Origin: Janthinobacterium sp. PC23-8 | GTDB lineage: Bacteria; Pseudomonadota; Gammaproteobacteria; Burkholderiales; Burkholderiaceae_D | DNA: 64,000 nucleotides | NCBI RefSeq assembly: GCF_002250505.1 | Contig: NZ_NJGY01000001.1 | Location: forward strand, 186,001 to 250,000 | Direction of reading: 5' to 3' | Shown here: positions 7,787 to 16,833 of the stretch, in pieces | How positions within the stretch are numbered: the first letter of the stretch is position 1 | How the letters are laid out: every line of letters begins with the position of its first letter | Translations under genes and position numbers: made by a program | Notes under the pieces: model-generated | Databases searched by the model: none | Told to the model about the DNA's origin: nothing | Seen by the model: the letters and a program-made list of their open reading frames with translations, nothing else

Positions 7787-10009
7787 ATGTCTGTACACGC
7801 CGCAACCACCCGCAACACCTGCCCCGCTCTGCTCCCCTTGCCACGCCTGCTGCGCATTTCCCTGCTGGGCCTGGCCGGCGCCTGCCTGCCGCTGCAGGCA
7901 GCTGACGCCGAGCCGACCATGCCAGCCATCACCATCACCGGCCAGGCCGCGCAAACGACCGAAGGCACGGGTGCGTACACCAGCGGCGAAGCACGCAGCG
8001 CCACGCGCATGGAACTGTCGCTGCGCGAAACGCCGCAATCGGTCAGCATCATCACCCGCGAACTGCTCGACGACCTCGGTGCCGTGCGCCTGGACCAGGC
8101 GTTGGGCTTGACCACCGGCATCCAGGTGGGCCAGCAGGACAGCGAACGCACCAGTTTCTATGCGCGCGGTTTCAGCATCAACAATATCCAGGTCGATGGC
8201 ATGCCGCGCGGCTCGAATGCACCGCTGCAAGATACGGTGCTGTATGACCGCGTGGAGGTGGTGCGCGGCGCCAATGGCCTGATGGGCGGCACGGGCGACC
8301 CGTCGGCCACCATCAACATGATACGCAAGCGCCCCACCAAAACTTTCCAGGCCAGCGCCGGCGCCAGCCTGGGGCGCTGGAACAATCACCGGCTGGAAGC
8401 CGACATTTCCACCCCGCTCAGCCAGGATGGCAGCGTGCGCGGCCGCGCCACCATGGCCTGGCAGGAACGCGATTCGTATTTCGACATGTATCATGAACGC
8501 AAGGCCGTCGGCATGGCCGTGCTGGAAGCGCACTTGCGCCAAGGCACCATGCTGACGGCCGGTATCGATTTCCAGAACAATACGCCGACCGGCGCCACCT
8601 GGGGCGCCGTCCCCTACTGGAATGCCGATGGCAGCCTGGCGAACCTGCCACGCAATACCAGCTTGAGCACGCCATGGAGCACCTGGGCCAACGACCAGCA
8701 CACGGTGTTCGCCGCGCTGGACCAGCACCTGCCCGGCAACTGGAAGCTGCACCTGGGCTATGCGCGCACGGAAAGCAGCAACAACACCACGGTGGCCTAT
8801 GCGGGCGCCGGCTATCCGAATCCGCAAACGGGCACCGGCATGCGCCTGTGGACGGGCGCCTGGGGCGAAGGCAAGAGCACGGCCGACAATTTCGACCTGT
8901 ACGCCAGCGGACCATTTTCACTGCTGGGCCGCAAGCATACGGCCATTATCGGCTGGAATGGCGGCAATACCGATTCGAAGTCGCTGGGCGGCGAAGCAAC
9001 GATACTGTATCCGGCCGCCGTGCCCGACTACCGCAGCTGGACCGGCAATATCCCGAAACCCGTGTTCACGCCAGACGGCTCCTACACGCGCGACATGACG
9101 CGCCTGGCTGGCGGCTACGTGGCCTCGCGCCTGAGCCTGGCCGACCCGCTGCACGTGATCATCGGCGCGCGCAGCAGCAACTACCGCACCGAAACGCGCG
9201 CCTGGGATACCTGCGGAAACTACACGGGCAGCAGCGGCTTTTCCGAAACGCGCAATGAAATCACGCCATATGCGGGGGTGGTGTTCGACATCAATCCACA
9301 CTACTCGACCTATGCCAGCTACACCGAACTGTTTACGCCGCAGTCCAACCGCGACCGCAACAACCGTTTCCTCGACCCTGAAACGGGCGACAACCTCGAA
9401 GCCGGCGTCAAAGGTGAATTTTTTGACGGCAAGCTGAATGCGTCGGCCGCCGTCTTTAAAGTCAGGAAGAAAAACCTGGCCGAACTCGACACCACCGTGC
9501 CGCAAGGTTTTGTGTTGCCCGGTGGCGGCTCGGCCTATGTGGCCGATGGCGAAGGCGTCAGCGCCAAGGGGTTTGAGTTCGACGTTTCGGGCCAGCTGGC
9601 CCCTGGCTGGGAGGCAAATGGTGGCTATACGTTCCTGAAGGCCGAAGAAGCCGACGGCAAGCGCGCCGTGCCGAACCAGCCGCGCCATTTGCTGCGTGTG
9701 TCGACAGCATACCGTTTCAAGGGCCGCTGGCAAGGCCTGAAAGTGGGCGGCAGCGCCACCGCGCAAAGCGCTACCTACGGCCAGTCCTGGTACGGCCGTC
9801 CACCGGCGCGCACCACCGCGCGCATTGCGCAAGCAGGCTATGCGCTGGTCAACCTGATGACCAGCCATGCGCTGACCAGCAAGGCCACCGTGCAGTTGAA
9901 CGTCAACAACCTGCTCGACAAAAAGTACTATCGCAATGTCGGCTTTTATGACAGCGTGTTCTGGGGCGAGCCGCGCAATGTGAACCTGAGCGTACGCAGT
10001 ACGTTCTAA
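7787..10009 (+). CDS. TonB-dependent siderophore receptor (FhuE/FpvA-like)
   Basis: An outer-membrane receptor of about 740 residues. The signal peptide ends near LQAADAEP. Next is the plug domain with RETPQSVSIITRELL, QALGLTTGIQVGQ, FYARGFSINNIQVDGM and YDRVEVVRGANGLMGGTGDPSATINMIRK (motifs given in parts), followed by a 22-strand barrel that ends in a C-terminal aromatic residue (SVRSTF). The plug motifs and the GDPSATIN stretch are typical of FhuE/FpvA-type receptors for hydroxamate-containing siderophores; the actual ligand is unknown. A start at 7781 is also possible, but 7787 has AGGA at proper spacing. The Fur-type site at 7657-7675 predicts iron repression. No tonB-exbBD or siderophore genes are adjacent. 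Confidence 0.93.
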   Translation: MSVHAATTRNTCPALLPLPRLLRISLLGLAGACLPLQAADAEPTMPAITITGQAAQTTEGTGAYTSGEARSATRMELSLRETPQSVSIITRELLDDLGAVRLDQALGLTTGIQVGQQDSERTSFYARGFSINNIQVDGMPRGSNAPLQDTVLYDRVEVVRGANGLMGGTGDPSATINMIRKRPTKTFQASAGASLGRWNNHRLEADISTPLSQDGSVRGRATMAWQERDSYFDMYHERKAVGMAVLEAHLRQGTMLTAGIDFQNNTPTGATWGAVPYWNADGSLANLPRNTSLSTPWSTWANDQHTVFAALDQHLPGNWKLHLGYARTESSNNTTVAYAGAGYPNPQTGTGMRLWTGAWGEGKSTADNFDLYASGPFSLLGRKHTAIIGWNGGNTDSKSLGGEATILYPAAVPDYRSWTGNIPKPVFTPDGSYTRDMTRLAGGYVASRLSLADPLHVIIGARSSNYRTETRAWDTCGNYTGSSGFSETRNEITPYAGVVFDINPHYSTYASYTELFTPQSNRDRNNRFLDPETGDNLEAGVKGEFFDGKLNASAAVFKVRKKNLAELDTTVPQGFVLPGGGSAYVADGEGVSAKGFEFDVSGQLAPGWEANGGYTFLKAEEADGKRAVPNQPRHLLRVSTAYRFKGRWQGLKVGGSATAQSATYGQSWYGRPPARTTARIAQAGYALVNLMTSHALTSKATVQLNVNNLLDKKYYRNVGFYDSVFWGEPRNVNLSVRSTF

Positions 10010-10018
10010 TGGCGGTCC

Positions 10019-10771
10019 TCAGTCACAGCGCCAGTACGCCGGCGCCAGCAAGTCGTAGCCTTCGAGCAAGGGCCCGCCGGCCGGCGCCAGTATCGCCGCA
10101 GCCACTTGCGCATACGCATGCTGGCCGGCCGGCAAGTCGCTGACCAACAAGCGCTGGGCACTGTCGAGTTGCACGGCAATGGCCGCATCGACCGCGTGCA
10201 AGCGGCGAAACAGATGCTTGCCGCCACCACTCCACTGGCCAGCCGCGCGCAGATGCAGGTCGGCCAGCATGCCGTACAGGCCGCAGGCCACCGCCATCGC
10301 CTCAGCGGCATGACGGCTATCGACCAGGTCCTCGAGCGCGGTGGTGATCGCGTAGCGGCGCTGCTGCAATTGCTGCGCGGTCAGCGCCGGCGGCCCGGCC
10401 GCGTGTATCGCCTGCGCCAGCGTCCTCAACTCTTCATATTGCGTGCTCGGCGCCACGATATTGGCGCCCTCGATCACCATCATCACCAAAGGCACCTTGC
10501 CGCCAGGCGCGTCGATATCGAGGCAAAAATACCGGAAAGTCGCCAGGTCATGCGCGAACAGTTCCACGGTTCGACCTTTCCACACCAGGGTGCTGCGCCA
10601 GGCGGCGTCCACATGCTCGAACAGCAGCAGCAGATCGATATCGGAACTGGCCGTCTGCCGCCCGGTGGCAAACGAGCCGCCGATCACGGCCGCCACCGCG
10701 CCCGGATAACGCTCGTGCGCCAGTTGCACGGCCAGCGCGCGGATTTCTTTATAAGTGGCAACTTTTTCCAT
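10019..10771 (-). CDS. nucleotidyltransferase domain protein
   Basis: About 250 residues. The N-terminal region has the Pol-beta/MNT-type nucleotidyltransferase signature GGSFATGRQTASSDIDLLLL, that is GS-x9-D-x-D with both metal-binding Asp present, and a third acidic position probably in TVELFAHD. The C-terminal part is helical and resembles the HEPN-like or kanamycin-transferase-type helical extension. The substrate is unknown: aminoglycoside, nucleotide or toxin-antitoxin type are all possible. The start at 10771 has GGGAGG at 6 bases; the frame extends to 10792 without a better site. It stands alone, convergent with the TonB receptor. Confidence 0.75.
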   Translation of the reverse strand: MEKVATYKEIRALAVQLAHERYPGAVAAVIGGSFATGRQTASSDIDLLLLFEHVDAAWRSTLVWKGRTVELFAHDLATFRYFCLDIDAPGGKVPLVMMVIEGANIVAPSTQYEELRTLAQAIHAAGPPALTAQQLQQRRYAITTALEDLVDSRHAAEAMAVACGLYGMLADLHLRAAGQWSGGGKHLFRRLHAVDAAIAVQLDSAQRLLVSDLPAGQHAYAQVAAAILAPAGGPLLEGYDLLAPAYWRCD

Positions 10772-10850
10772 CAACATCCTCCCTGCCGGCATGCTACACG
10801 TGTTTGTATGCTGATAAACTGGACCTTATCGCCGCTCACAAGGAATGCCC

Positions 10851-11417
10851 ATGCACTGTGTCTGCAAGATCATGCCCTCGCCCGTGGGCGAACTGACGCT
10901 GGTGGCGCGCGGCGATGCGCTGGCCGCCATTCTGTGGCAGGACGACCAGCCGACACGGGTGCGCCTGGGCGAGCTGCGTGAAGACGGCGCGCATCCGGTG
11001 TTGCTGCAAACGCAGCAGCAATTGCGCGAGTATTTTGCCGGCATGCGCCAGCAGTTCGAGGTGCCGCTCGATTTTATGGGCACCGATTTCCAGAAGCAAG
11101 TATGGCAGGCGCTGCTGACGATCCCGTTCGGCCAGACGCGCAGCTATGGCGAGATCGCGCGTCAAATTGGCCGGCCTGCCGCCGTGCGCGCCGTCGGCGC
11201 GGCCAATGGGAAAAATCCCATTTCGATTATTGCCCCCTGCCACCGGGTAATCGGCGCCACCGGCGCGCTGACCGGTTTCGCGGGCGGCCTGGAAGCCAAG
11301 CAGACCTTGCTGGCGCTGGAAGGCATCGCCCTGTCGAGCGAGCAGGACGCGCAGAAGACGGGCCTGGCCATGCGGCGCGCCCGGCAAGTCGACCTGGCGC
11401 AAGGCAAGCTGTTCTAA
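10851..11417 (+). CDS. ogt: methylated-DNA--protein-cysteine methyltransferase
   Basis: A 188-residue single-domain O6-alkylguanine-DNA alkyltransferase of the Ogt type (no Ada regulatory domain). The active-site block IIAPCHRVIGATGALTGFAG carries the acceptor Cys in PCHRV, and the DNA-binding helix GQTRSYGEIARQIGRPAAVR and the Asn hinge of AVGAANGKNP are present. It repairs O6-methylguanine by suicide transfer of the alkyl group. The start at 10851 (MHCVCKIM) follows AAGGA; an in-frame ATG two codons earlier is also possible. It is divergent from the nucleotidyltransferase and convergent with the next gene. Confidence 0.93.
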   Translation: MHCVCKIMPSPVGELTLVARGDALAAILWQDDQPTRVRLGELREDGAHPVLLQTQQQLREYFAGMRQQFEVPLDFMGTDFQKQVWQALLTIPFGQTRSYGEIARQIGRPAAVRAVGAANGKNPISIIAPCHRVIGATGALTGFAGGLEAKQTLLALEGIALSSEQDAQKTGLAMRRARQVDLAQGKLF

Positions 11418-11418
11418 A

Positions 11419-12135
11419 TTATTCGCCCAGCAGCGCCAGCGATTCCAGCCAGGCCGCCTTCCACGGCCGCAGCAGCGGCTGGGTGGCAAACGCCTTTTTC
11501 AAATGCGGCATCGGCACGCGGTGCACATCGTGCAGGCCGAACGCCAGGGTGACCGGGTTCCACAGATAATTGTTCTTGCCGCCGCGCGAATTCTTGCGCA
11601 CTCTGGCGCCATCGTCGCCAAAGATGCCCTGGCCCGCCAGCATGCCCTGCTCCAGGTTGACCTTGCCGATGCCGGCAAACGCTTGCAGGATCTCGCTGCG
11701 CTCCAGGCCCTTCAGGCTTTCCTGCGGCGCCAAAGGCGTTTCAGGCTCGACCGGAGTGGGATTGAGCAATTCCTTGACCAGTTTCAGCAGGTCGCGCTCC
11801 TGGAAATGCAGTCCGTCCAGGCTGGCGCGCAGGCCTTGATCCTTCAGGGCGATGGCCAGGTTGCCGCAGTCGCGTGTAAAACGCAGCCACACATCTTTGC
11901 TGCCAGCGACCAGGTGTCGCTTGTCGTCGATAAACACCACCGGCGCCGCATAGCGCGTCACGCCGTCATGGAACAGCTCGGCCCATTGTTCCGAATAATC
12001 GAGCCAGACATAGGGCAAGCCGCCCGCTTCGAGCAGCCGCGCCAGGGTCCAGGGCGTGCCGGTCTGCGTTTGCAGCCACTGGCAAGCCTCGTCGGCGGTG
12101 GCGCGGTAGGGCAAGGAAGAAAGCGTGGTGGTCAT
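11419..12135 (-). CDS. conserved-looking hypothetical protein (238 aa)
   Basis: A soluble 238-residue protein, not recognised. The N-terminal part (ATADEACQWLQTQTGTPWTL) looks like a short helix-turn-helix or helical domain followed by LPYVWLDYSEQWAELF. The C-terminal part (SRGGKNNYLWNPVTLAFGL) is rich in conserved-type aromatic residues, and there is no signal peptide or membrane segment. A charged, proline-bearing linker (PTPVEPETPLAPQE) divides the two halves. A phage-derived or accessory origin is possible but unsupported. The gene lies between convergent ogt and the cyd terminator and has no functional partner next to it. Confidence 0.6.
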   Translation of the reverse strand: MTTTLSSLPYRATADEACQWLQTQTGTPWTLARLLEAGGLPYVWLDYSEQWAELFHDGVTRYAAPVVFIDDKRHLVAGSKDVWLRFTRDCGNLAIALKDQGLRASLDGLHFQERDLLKLVKELLNPTPVEPETPLAPQESLKGLERSEILQAFAGIGKVNLEQGMLAGQGIFGDDGARVRKNSRGGKNNYLWNPVTLAFGLHDVHRVPMPHLKKAFATQPLLRPWKAAWLESLALLGE

Positions 12136-12150
12136 CAGGCGGGTCCGGTG

Positions 12151-12185
12151 AAAACAATGGTGCGCAGTGTAGCACTGCGCACCAT
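12151..12185 (-). terminator. rho-independent terminator of the cyd operon
   Basis: On the minus strand, ATGGTGCGCAGTG and CACTGCGCACCAT form a perfect 13-bp stem with a 3-base loop, followed by TGTTTTC. It lies 28 bases past the cydX stop and ends just upstream of the next gene's start at 12135. Confidence 0.88.
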
Positions 12186-12213
12186 CGAGGGCAGCTGCCG
12201 GCCCCTGCGCATA

Positions 12214-12327
12214 TCAAAGATACTTGTCGGGCGTCGCGTCGCCGTCGACCATTTCGTACCACATTGCATTGAGCACGGCGAACATCGCCGCCAGCGGAAG
12301 GCCCAGTATCCAGGCGAAATACCACAT
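12214..12327 (-). CDS. cydX: cytochrome bd oxidase small subunit CydX
   Basis: A 37-residue protein, MWYFAWILGLPLAAMFAV..., with the CydX/YbgT signature (MWYFAWILG) and one transmembrane helix, ending in an acidic tail that contains DATPDKYL. In the known bd oxidases this subunit packs against CydA and stabilises the heme groups. It has its own AAAGGA site 7 bases before the ATG and follows the cydB stop by 24 bases. It is too short for most ORF callers. Confidence 0.95.
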   Translation of the reverse strand: MWYFAWILGLPLAAMFAVLNAMWYEMVDGDATPDKYL

Positions 12328-12351
12328 GATGATTTCCTTTGAAAAGTTGAA

Positions 12352-13506
12352 TTAATAGGCGTGGCCGTTGCCGTCCGCGATGGCCTGGCCGTCGACCTTG
12401 CCCCACAACACTTTATAAACCCAGCTCGTGTAGACCACGATCAGAGGAATAAAGATCGCAGTGACCACCAGCATGATGAACAACGTCATGTGGCTCGAGG
12501 AGGAATCCCAGACCGTCAGGCTGGCGCGCGGATCGAGCGACGACGGCAGAATAAAGGGAAACATGGAGGCGCCCACGCTGAGGATGATGGCGGCAATGCC
12601 CAGCGCGCTGGCCAGCAGGGCCGGCACGGCGCGGCGCAGGCGCAGAAACACCAGGGCCAGCAACGGCGACAGCAGGCCCAGCACCGGCGCGGTCCAGGTC
12701 CACGGATGGGCCGCGTAGTTGAGGAACCAGGCGCCGGCGGCCACTTCGGCCGTCTTGAACATGGGGTTCGACGGACCGGCCACGCTGATCGCGCTGGTTA
12801 TGCGGTAGCCGTCCACCATGGCCCACAAGGCCACGCCGGCGCCGGCATACAGGACAACGGTAGCGATCGCCGCCACGCTGCCCAAGGTGCGCGCGCGCTC
12901 GGCGACGGCGCCCTCGGTTTTCACTTGCAGCCAGGTGGCGCCGTGCATCACCAGCATCGCTACCGACACCAGGCCGGCCAGCAAGGCAAACGGGTTCAAC
13001 AGGCCAAAGAAGCTGCCTTCGTAAAAGATATGCATGTCGTCGGAAAAACGGAAAGGCACGCCCTGCAGCACATTGCCCATTGCTACGCCGAAGATCAGGG
13101 CTGGCACGAAGCCGCCGATAAACAGGGCGATATCCCAGCGCGCGCGCCAGGCCGGGTCTTCGTGCTTGCTGCGGAACTTGAAGGCGACCGGACGCAGGAT
13201 CAGCGCCACCAGGATCACGAACATGGCCAGGTAAAAGCCCGAGAACGAGACGGCGTACAACTGCGGCCAGGCGGCAAAGATGGCGCCGCCGCCTAAAATC
13301 AGCCACACCTGGTTGCCTTCCCACACGGGGCCGATGCTGTTGATGATGACGCGGCGCTCCAGGTCGGTCTTGCCGGCAAACGGCAGCAAGATGCCGGTGC
13401 CCAGGTCAAAGCCGTCGGTGACGGCAAAGCCGATCAGCAGCACGCCGATCAAGAGCCACCAGATCAGGCGCAGGGTTTCATACGATAACAATTCATGCAA
13501 GATCAC
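12352..13506 (-). CDS. cydB: cytochrome bd ubiquinol oxidase subunit II
   Basis: A 384-residue membrane protein. The start is GTG at 13506 (MILHELLSYETLRLIWW), chosen because GAGGAG lies just upstream and the extension to 13725 has no homologous look. Family blocks present are GFAVTDGFDLGTGILLPFAGKT, NSIGPVWEGNQVWLILGGGAIFAAWP, FYLAMFVILVALILRPVAF and SSSHMTLFIMLVV (each written in part). About eight to nine helices are visible. It pairs with CydA to reduce O2 to water with quinol. The gene is 11 bases after cydA and upstream of cydX. Confidence 0.96.
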   Translation of the reverse strand: MILHELLSYETLRLIWWLLIGVLLIGFAVTDGFDLGTGILLPFAGKTDLERRVIINSIGPVWEGNQVWLILGGGAIFAAWPQLYAVSFSGFYLAMFVILVALILRPVAFKFRSKHEDPAWRARWDIALFIGGFVPALIFGVAMGNVLQGVPFRFSDDMHIFYEGSFFGLLNPFALLAGLVSVAMLVMHGATWLQVKTEGAVAERARTLGSVAAIATVVLYAGAGVALWAMVDGYRITSAISVAGPSNPMFKTAEVAAGAWFLNYAAHPWTWTAPVLGLLSPLLALVFLRLRRAVPALLASALGIAAIILSVGASMFPFILPSSLDPRASLTVWDSSSSHMTLFIMLVVTAIFIPLIVVYTSWVYKVLWGKVDGQAIADGNGHAY

Positions 13507-13517
13507 GATGCGACTCC

Positions 13518-15089
13518 TCAGGCAGGTTGTACGGCGGTTGGCACGGGCGACAAGGCAGGCGCAGGCGCGTGCGGTCCCTTGCGGATGGTGTTGAGCATCA
13601 GCTTCATCTCGATCACCAGCAGCACGGTATAGATGGCGGCAAAGCCGGCGATGGTGATCAATAACGTCGTCACGCCCAGGTTCGACACCGCCACGGCGGT
13701 CGGCAGCACGCCTTCGATGACCCACGGCTGGCGGCCCACCTCGGCCACGATCCAGCCCGCTTCAGCGGCCACCCAGGGCAAGGGAATGGCGAACACGGCC
13801 ACTTTCAGCAGCCAGCGGTGGGCGTCCAGGGTGCGGCGCACGGACAGGACAAAAAAGGTCCCGGTCAGCAGGATGAAGAACATGCCCAGGCCCACCATCA
13901 CGCGGAAGGACCAGAACAGCGGCATCACGGGCGGCACCGTGTCCAGCGCGGCTTTGGCGATCTGTTCTGGCGTGGCCAGGCGCGGATCGTCGACATAGCG
14001 TTTCAGCAGCAAGGCGTAGCCGAGCGACTGGCCTTTCGATTCGAACAGGGCCGTCGCTTCTTCGGGCACCACGCCGCCCGGCGGCACGGCGCGGATGGTT
14101 TGCAGCGCGTCATAGGCCTTGATGCCGTCGCGTATCAGCAACTGGCCGCGTTCGACCAGCTGGGCGATGCCGGGAATCTCGGTGTTCAGGGAACGCGTGC
14201 CGATCAGGCCCATCACCATCGGGATATGCAGCGCATAGTGCGTCTCGCGCGCGGCCTGGTCGGGAAAGCCGATGGCCGTAAAGGCCGCCGGCGCCGGTTC
14301 GGTTTCCCACATCGCTTCGATGGCCGCCAGTTTCATCTTCTGGTGTTCGGAGGCCAGGTAGCCGCTTTCATCGCCGAGCACCGCCACCGACAGCGACGCC
14401 GCCAGGCCGAAGGAAGCGGCCACTGTCATCGAACGCTTGGCCAGCTGCACATGACGGCCCTTGAGCAGATACCAGGCCGATACGCCCAGCACGAAGATGG
14501 CGGCCACCGTATAGCCGGCCGACACCGTGTGCACGAACTTGGCCTGCGCCACCGGATTGGTCAGCACGGCGCCAAAGTCGGTCACTTCCATGCGCATGGT
14601 TTGCGGATTGAAGGCGGCGCCCACCGGGTTCTGCATCCAGCCGTTGGCGACCAGTATCCACAGGGCCGAAAAATTCGAACCGATGGCAACCAGCCAGGTG
14701 GTGGCCAAATGGCCGCGCGCGGACAATTTATCCCAGCCAAAGAAGAAGATGCCGACAAAGGTCGCTTCCAGGAAGAAGGCCATCAAGCCCTCGATCGCCA
14801 GCGGCGCACCGAAAATATCGCCCACATAGTGGCTGTAATAGCTCCAGTTCATGCCAAACTGGAACTCCATGACGATGCCGGTGGCCACGCCCATGGCGAA
14901 GTTAATGCCGAACAGCACGCCCCAGAATTTGGTCATGTCGCGCCAGATGGTGCGGCCCGTCATCACGTACACGGTTTCCATGATGGCGAGGATCACTGAC
15001 AAACCGATGGTCAGCGGAACGAAAAGAAAGTGGTAGAGCGCGGTCAGCGCAAACTGCAGTCTTGATAATGCAACAATATCGAGGTCCAT
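13518..15089 (-). CDS. cydA: cytochrome bd ubiquinol oxidase subunit I
   Basis: A 523-residue heme-binding subunit, close to the 522 of E. coli CydA. The N-terminus MDLDIVALSRLQFALTALYHF holds the axial His of heme b595/d (H19 type). NFAMGVATGIVMEFQFG, IEGLMAFFLEATFVGIFFFGWD and SAGYTVAAIFVLGVSAWYL follow. GDESGYLASEHQKMKLAAIE carries the conserved quinol-region residues, and the long Q-loop has the E. coli-type insertion. GRQPWVIEGVLPT gives the conserved GRQPW. The gene is in the operon cydD-cydC-cydA-cydB-cydX with a strong AGGAG site. It provides high-affinity, cyanide-tolerant respiration at low O2. Confidence 0.97.
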   Translation of the reverse strand: MDLDIVALSRLQFALTALYHFLFVPLTIGLSVILAIMETVYVMTGRTIWRDMTKFWGVLFGINFAMGVATGIVMEFQFGMNWSYYSHYVGDIFGAPLAIEGLMAFFLEATFVGIFFFGWDKLSARGHLATTWLVAIGSNFSALWILVANGWMQNPVGAAFNPQTMRMEVTDFGAVLTNPVAQAKFVHTVSAGYTVAAIFVLGVSAWYLLKGRHVQLAKRSMTVAASFGLAASLSVAVLGDESGYLASEHQKMKLAAIEAMWETEPAPAAFTAIGFPDQAARETHYALHIPMVMGLIGTRSLNTEIPGIAQLVERGQLLIRDGIKAYDALQTIRAVPPGGVVPEEATALFESKGQSLGYALLLKRYVDDPRLATPEQIAKAALDTVPPVMPLFWSFRVMVGLGMFFILLTGTFFVLSVRRTLDAHRWLLKVAVFAIPLPWVAAEAGWIVAEVGRQPWVIEGVLPTAVAVSNLGVTTLLITIAGFAAIYTVLLVIEMKLMLNTIRKGPHAPAPALSPVPTAVQPA

Positions 15090-15153
15090 GATGCTCCTGT
15101 TTGTTCCCTAAGTTTCTACTTCGTTAAACCAGCTGTACTGCAACAAATGGTAT

Positions 15154-16833
15154 TCAATCGGCACGCAGGCCGGCCAGCGCCACCTCGAACGCCGGCGTGC
15201 CGCGCCGCGCTTCGGCCACGATGCGCCCGTGCCGTAGCGTCACCAGCCGGTCCGCCAGTTGCGCTTCGCGCCGCAGATGCGTGGCGATCAGCAGGCTGCG
15301 CCCGCGGCTCCCCTCGGCGAGCCGCCGCAGCACATCGATGGCGGTATCGGCGTTGAGCGCCTCGGTGGCTTCGTCGAGCAGCCACAGGGGCGAATCGTGC
15401 AGGAACAGCCGCGCCAGCGCCAGGCGGCGCGACTGGCCGCCCGACAAGCCCATCCCCCCCTCGCCGAGCGGCGTATCGAGGCCGAGGGTGAGCGCGCGCA
15501 CCTCTTGCGCCAGGCCCGCCGCCTGCAAGGCGTGCCACAGGTGCGCATCGCTGGCGCTGGGGTCGGCCAGGCGCAGGTTGTCGCGCAGGCTGTCCTGGAA
15601 CAATTCGGTCCGTTGAGTAAATAAACACGCGCGCGGCGCGCTGACGCTGCCGGACAACGGTGCCAGTTCACGCGCGGCCAGGGCCAGCAAGGTCGACTTG
15701 CCGGCGCCGCTGGGGCCGATCAGCGCGACTTTTTCACCGGGCGCCACCGCCAGGCTGACGCCGTGCACGATGGCCACCTGGCTGCCGGCATGCGCCGCGC
15801 TGACCTGCTCGAAGCGCAAACCGTCTGTCGCCGGCGCCACGCGCGACGGCACCGGTTCTGCCACGCGCGGGTTCAAACGACGCAGCGCCAGCAGCATGCG
15901 CCCCGCTTCCAGCGCGCCACGGCGCAAGGCCACAAACGGTTCCATGGCGGTCAAGGCCACCAGCACCGCCAGCGCCGCGGCCGGCACGCCGATCCGCTGG
16001 CCCTCGACCAGCGCGGCAGCGGCCAGCAGCACGCCGGCCAGGGCCATGCTGCCCAGCACGCCGAAGGCGGCGCCGGCGTTGGCGTCGAGGCGTTGCAGGG
16101 CAATATCGGTGGCCGCCAGCGAGCGGTCGATCTGCGCCAGCACCTGGCATTGGGCGGCCAGGCGCCCGGCCATCACCAGGTCGGTCTGGCCGGCCACCAG
16201 GTCAATCGCGCCAGAGCGCAGCTGTTCCATCGCCCGCGAGCGATGGACGGCGTGGCGGCGCGCCCGGCGCAGAACGTCGCCTGCGATGACGGCGCCGCCA
16301 AGCAACAGCCAGGCGCCAAACACCACGCCCAAAGCAAGGTCGAGAAAAGCCAGCGCCAGGCCGGCCAGCAGCGCCGCGCAGACGGCGGTGGAGACCGGCA
16401 CCAGCAGACGCAGATACAGCGCTTCGAGCGCGTCGATATCGGCCGTCAGGCGAAACAGCATTTTGCTCGGCTGGCGCAGCAGGCGGTGGCCGGCGGCGGG
16501 CAGCGACCAGCGGCGAAACAGGCGCACGCGGATGGCAGCCAGCGCGGCAAAGGTGGCGTCGTGCGTGACCAGGCGCTCGGCGTAGCGGGTGCCGGTGCGG
16601 CCGATGGCCAAGAGGCGTATGCCGGCCGACGGCGCGAACACATCGAACGCCAGCGCGGTGCTGGTGGCCAGGCCGGCGATCGAGGTGGCGGTAATGAACC
16701 AGCCGGACAGGCCCAGCAGCGCCATGCCGGCCACCACCGTCAGGGCCGACAACGCGGCGCCCAGCAGCATCTTGCGTGGCTGGTCCAGCAGCAACTGGCG
16801 CAACAGGGGATTGGTGGTGAATGCGGTTTTCAT
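15154..16833 (-). CDS. cydC: thiol reductant ABC exporter subunit CydC
   Basis: A 559-residue ABC half-transporter: six transmembrane helices (about 20-310) and then an ATPase domain with Walker A GPSGAGKST (from 373), signature LSGGQSRR (463-470) and Walker B LWLLDEATEAL, followed by a His switch (ATHLRREAQL). With CydD it exports glutathione/cysteine to the periplasm, which is needed for bd oxidase assembly. The start ATG overlaps the cydD stop by 4 bases (ATGA), so translation is probably coupled. The order cydDC upstream of cydAB in one operon is the usual arrangement in many beta-proteobacteria. Confidence 0.93.
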   Translation of the reverse strand: MKTAFTTNPLLRQLLLDQPRKMLLGAALSALTVVAGMALLGLSGWFITATSIAGLATSTALAFDVFAPSAGIRLLAIGRTGTRYAERLVTHDATFAALAAIRVRLFRRWSLPAAGHRLLRQPSKMLFRLTADIDALEALYLRLLVPVSTAVCAALLAGLALAFLDLALGVVFGAWLLLGGAVIAGDVLRRARRHAVHRSRAMEQLRSGAIDLVAGQTDLVMAGRLAAQCQVLAQIDRSLAATDIALQRLDANAGAAFGVLGSMALAGVLLAAAALVEGQRIGVPAAALAVLVALTAMEPFVALRRGALEAGRMLLALRRLNPRVAEPVPSRVAPATDGLRFEQVSAAHAGSQVAIVHGVSLAVAPGEKVALIGPSGAGKSTLLALAARELAPLSGSVSAPRACLFTQRTELFQDSLRDNLRLADPSASDAHLWHALQAAGLAQEVRALTLGLDTPLGEGGMGLSGGQSRRLALARLFLHDSPLWLLDEATEALNADTAIDVLRRLAEGSRGRSLLIATHLRREAQLADRLVTLRHGRIVAEARRGTPAFEVALAGLRAD

